Part shown: positions 62,742 through 64,000 of the stretch, in pieces
Layout: the number at the start of each line of letters is the position of its first letter
Numbering within the stretch: the stretch's first letter is position 1
Assembly: GCF_000282195.1 (NCBI RefSeq)
Contig: NZ_AKJT01000031.1
Coordinates: 1-64,000, forward strand
Source: Pseudomonas sp. GM18
GTDB taxonomy: Bacteria; Pseudomonadota; Gammaproteobacteria; Pseudomonadales; Pseudomonadaceae
DNA: 64,000 nt
Direction: 5' to 3'
The notes under the pieces: model-generated
What the model was told of the DNA's origin: nothing
Seen by the model: only the letters and a program-made list of their open reading frames with translations
Databases searched by the model: none
Translations under genes and position numbers: made by a program

Positions 62742-64000
62742 ATGCCCGTGACGACTCCACAAATCCTCAGAACACCGCGCACCCACATAGGATCATTGTG
62801 TGCAGTTGCACTGGCCGTGAGCCTGGCCGGTTGCGCCGGCCTGCCCGACCAGCGTCTGGCCAATGAAGCCCTCAAGCGCGGCGATACCACGCTGGCAGCG
62901 CAGAACTATCAGCAACTGGCCGACCTGGGTTACAGCGAAGCCCAGGTTGGGCTGGCCGACATTCAGGTCGACAGCCGCGACCCGGCGCAGATCAAAAAGG
63001 CCGAGGCGACTTACCGCGCCGCGGCCAGCGTCTCGCCGCGGGCTCAGGCTCGCCTGGGTCGTCTGCTGGTGGCCAAACCTGGCGCCACTGAAGCCGAACA
63101 CCATGAAGCCGAAGCACTGTTGAAGAAAGCCGCGACCAATGGCGAAGGCAACACCCTGATCCCGCTGGCGATGCTGTACCTGCAATTCCCGCACAGTTTC
63201 CCCAACGTCAACGCACAGCAGCAGATCAGCCAATGGCGCGCCGAAGGCAAACCGGAAGCAGGTCTGGCCCAGGTGCTGCTCTATCGCACCCAAGACACTT
63301 ACGACCAACACCTGAATGACGTGGAAAAGATCTGCAAAGCGGCGTTGAACACCACCGACATCTGCTACGTCGAACTGGCCACGGTCTATCAGAAACGCGG
63401 CCAGCCCGAACAACAGGCCGAGTTGATCAAGCAGATGCAGGCCGCTCACAGTCGTGGCGCCGTCTCCGCACAACGGGTCGACAGCGTGGCCCGCGTATTG
63501 GGCGATGCGAGCCTGGGCAAGACCGACGAAAAAACCGCTCAGTCGCTGCTCGAAGGCATCGCCCCCGGCTACCCGGCGTCCTGGGTCAGCCTGGCGCAAT
63601 TGCTCTACGACTTCCCTGAACTGGGCGACGTCGACACGATGATGAAGTACCTGGACAACGGCCGAGCCGCCGACCAGCCGCGCGCCGAACTGTTGCTGGG
63701 CAAGCTCTACTACGAAGGCAAAATGGTGCCGGCCGACGCCAAGGTCGCCGAAGAGCACTTCCAGAAAGCTGTCGGCCGGGAAGTTGCCGCCGATTACTAC
63801 CTCGGCCAGATTTACCGTCGTGGTTACCTGGGCAAGGTCTATCCGCAGAAAGCCCTGGATCACCTGCTGACCGCTGCGCGCAACGGCCAGAACAGCGCCG
63901 ACTTCGCCATCGCCCAACTGTTCTCCCAAGGCAAGGGCACCCGGCCCGACCCGGTCAACGCTTACGTCTTCAGCCAATTGGCCAAGGCTCAAGACACCCC
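62742..64000 (+). CDS. algK: alginate biosynthesis lipoprotein AlgK (partial at right edge)
   Basis: The first ~419 residues of AlgK; the gene runs off the window. The signal peptide has lipobox LAGC (Cys32 in VSLAGCAGLPD), so it is an outer-membrane lipoprotein. Sel1-like/TPR-like repeats follow, for example LGKLYYEGKMVPADAKVAEE and LGQIYRRGYLGKVYPQKAL. AlgK scaffolds the alginate secretin AlgE and the periplasmic complex. AGAGGA lies upstream of the ATG. Expected length is about 475-485 residues, so roughly 60 are missing. Confidence 0.95.
   Translation, partial: MPVTTPQILRTPRTHIGSLCAVALAVSLAGCAGLPDQRLANEALKRGDTTLAAQNYQQLADLGYSEAQVGLADIQVDSRDPAQIKKAEATYRAAASVSPRAQARLGRLLVAKPGATEAEHHEAEALLKKAATNGEGNTLIPLAMLYLQFPHSFPNVNAQQQISQWRAEGKPEAGLAQVLLYRTQDTYDQHLNDVEKICKAALNTTDICYVELATVYQKRGQPEQQAELIKQMQAAHSRGAVSAQRVDSVARVLGDASLGKTDEKTAQSLLEGIAPGYPASWVSLAQLLYDFPELGDVDTMMKYLDNGRAADQPRAELLLGKLYYEGKMVPADAKVAEEHFQKAVGREVAADYYLGQIYRRGYLGKVYPQKALDHLLTAARNGQNSADFAIAQLFSQGKGTRPDPVNAYVFSQLAKAQDT

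Overview
The window is chromosomal DNA of a Pseudomonas of the fluorescens group. I infer this from the alginate genes (algD-alg8-alg44-algK), the GlcNAc PTS cluster nagQ-nagA-nagB-nagF-nagE, the D-arginine cluster dauB-dauA-dauR, high G+C coding sequence, and many short palindromic REP-like repeats between genes. Gene blocks keep the local order known from other Pseudomonas but are joined differently than in P. aeruginosa (comparison from memory). I found no rRNA, tRNA, CRISPR array, insertion sequence or complete prophage.

Layout. 0-3 kb: DUF1289 protein, gamma-carbonic anhydrase-like protein, two Nudix hydrolases and a periplasmic L,D-transpeptidase-like protein. 3.1-10.5 kb: a complete GlcNAc uptake and catabolism operon under a GntR regulator, with two matching operator-like sites. 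10.5-13.7 kb: an accessory stretch with a DUF6124-type gene behind a C4-like antisense RNA leader, three orphan small genes bracketed by a ~160 bp direct repeat, tandem REP units and a larger intergenic repeat. 13.7-25.8 kb: yqfO-like gene, purL, mltF, then pdxJ-recO-era-rnc-lepB-lepA read leftward. The gene usually found between lepB and rnc is absent. 26-36.9 kb: lptG/lptF divergent from pepA-holC-hypothetical-valS, then rlmF, an HU protein and ndpA. 36.9-45.6 kb: membrane-anchored glutaredoxin, GST, GIY-YIG protein, NTF2-like protein, CynX-type MFS transporter with its FadR-type regulator, and the four-gene aapJQMP amino-acid ABC transporter. 46-52.3 kb: carboxylesterase, rhlB, the dau D-arginine genes and a cationic amino-acid binding protein sharing an operator-like site with dauB. 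52.5-57.7 kb: moaC-moaD-moaE, a PIN-PhoH ATPase, a polysaccharide deacetylase-like protein and yaaA. 57.7-64 kb: a long AT-rich upstream region and the start of the alginate operon; algK runs off the right edge.

Functional links. NagE and NagF import and phosphorylate GlcNAc, NagA deacetylates GlcNAc-6-P, and the SIS-type NagB makes fructose-6-P and ammonia. DauA oxidises D-arginine to the 2-keto acid, DauB reduces that to L-arginine, and DauR probably controls both these genes and the nearby binding protein. AlgD makes GDP-mannuronate, Alg8 and Alg44 form the c-di-GMP-controlled polymerase, and AlgK is part of the export apparatus.

Most of the window is ordinary core genome. The points most worth a second look are the C4-like RNA at 10961-11041, the repeat-bracketed orphan genes, the shared dau operator motif, the second EIIB domain of NagE without its cysteine, and the missing gene in front of rnc.
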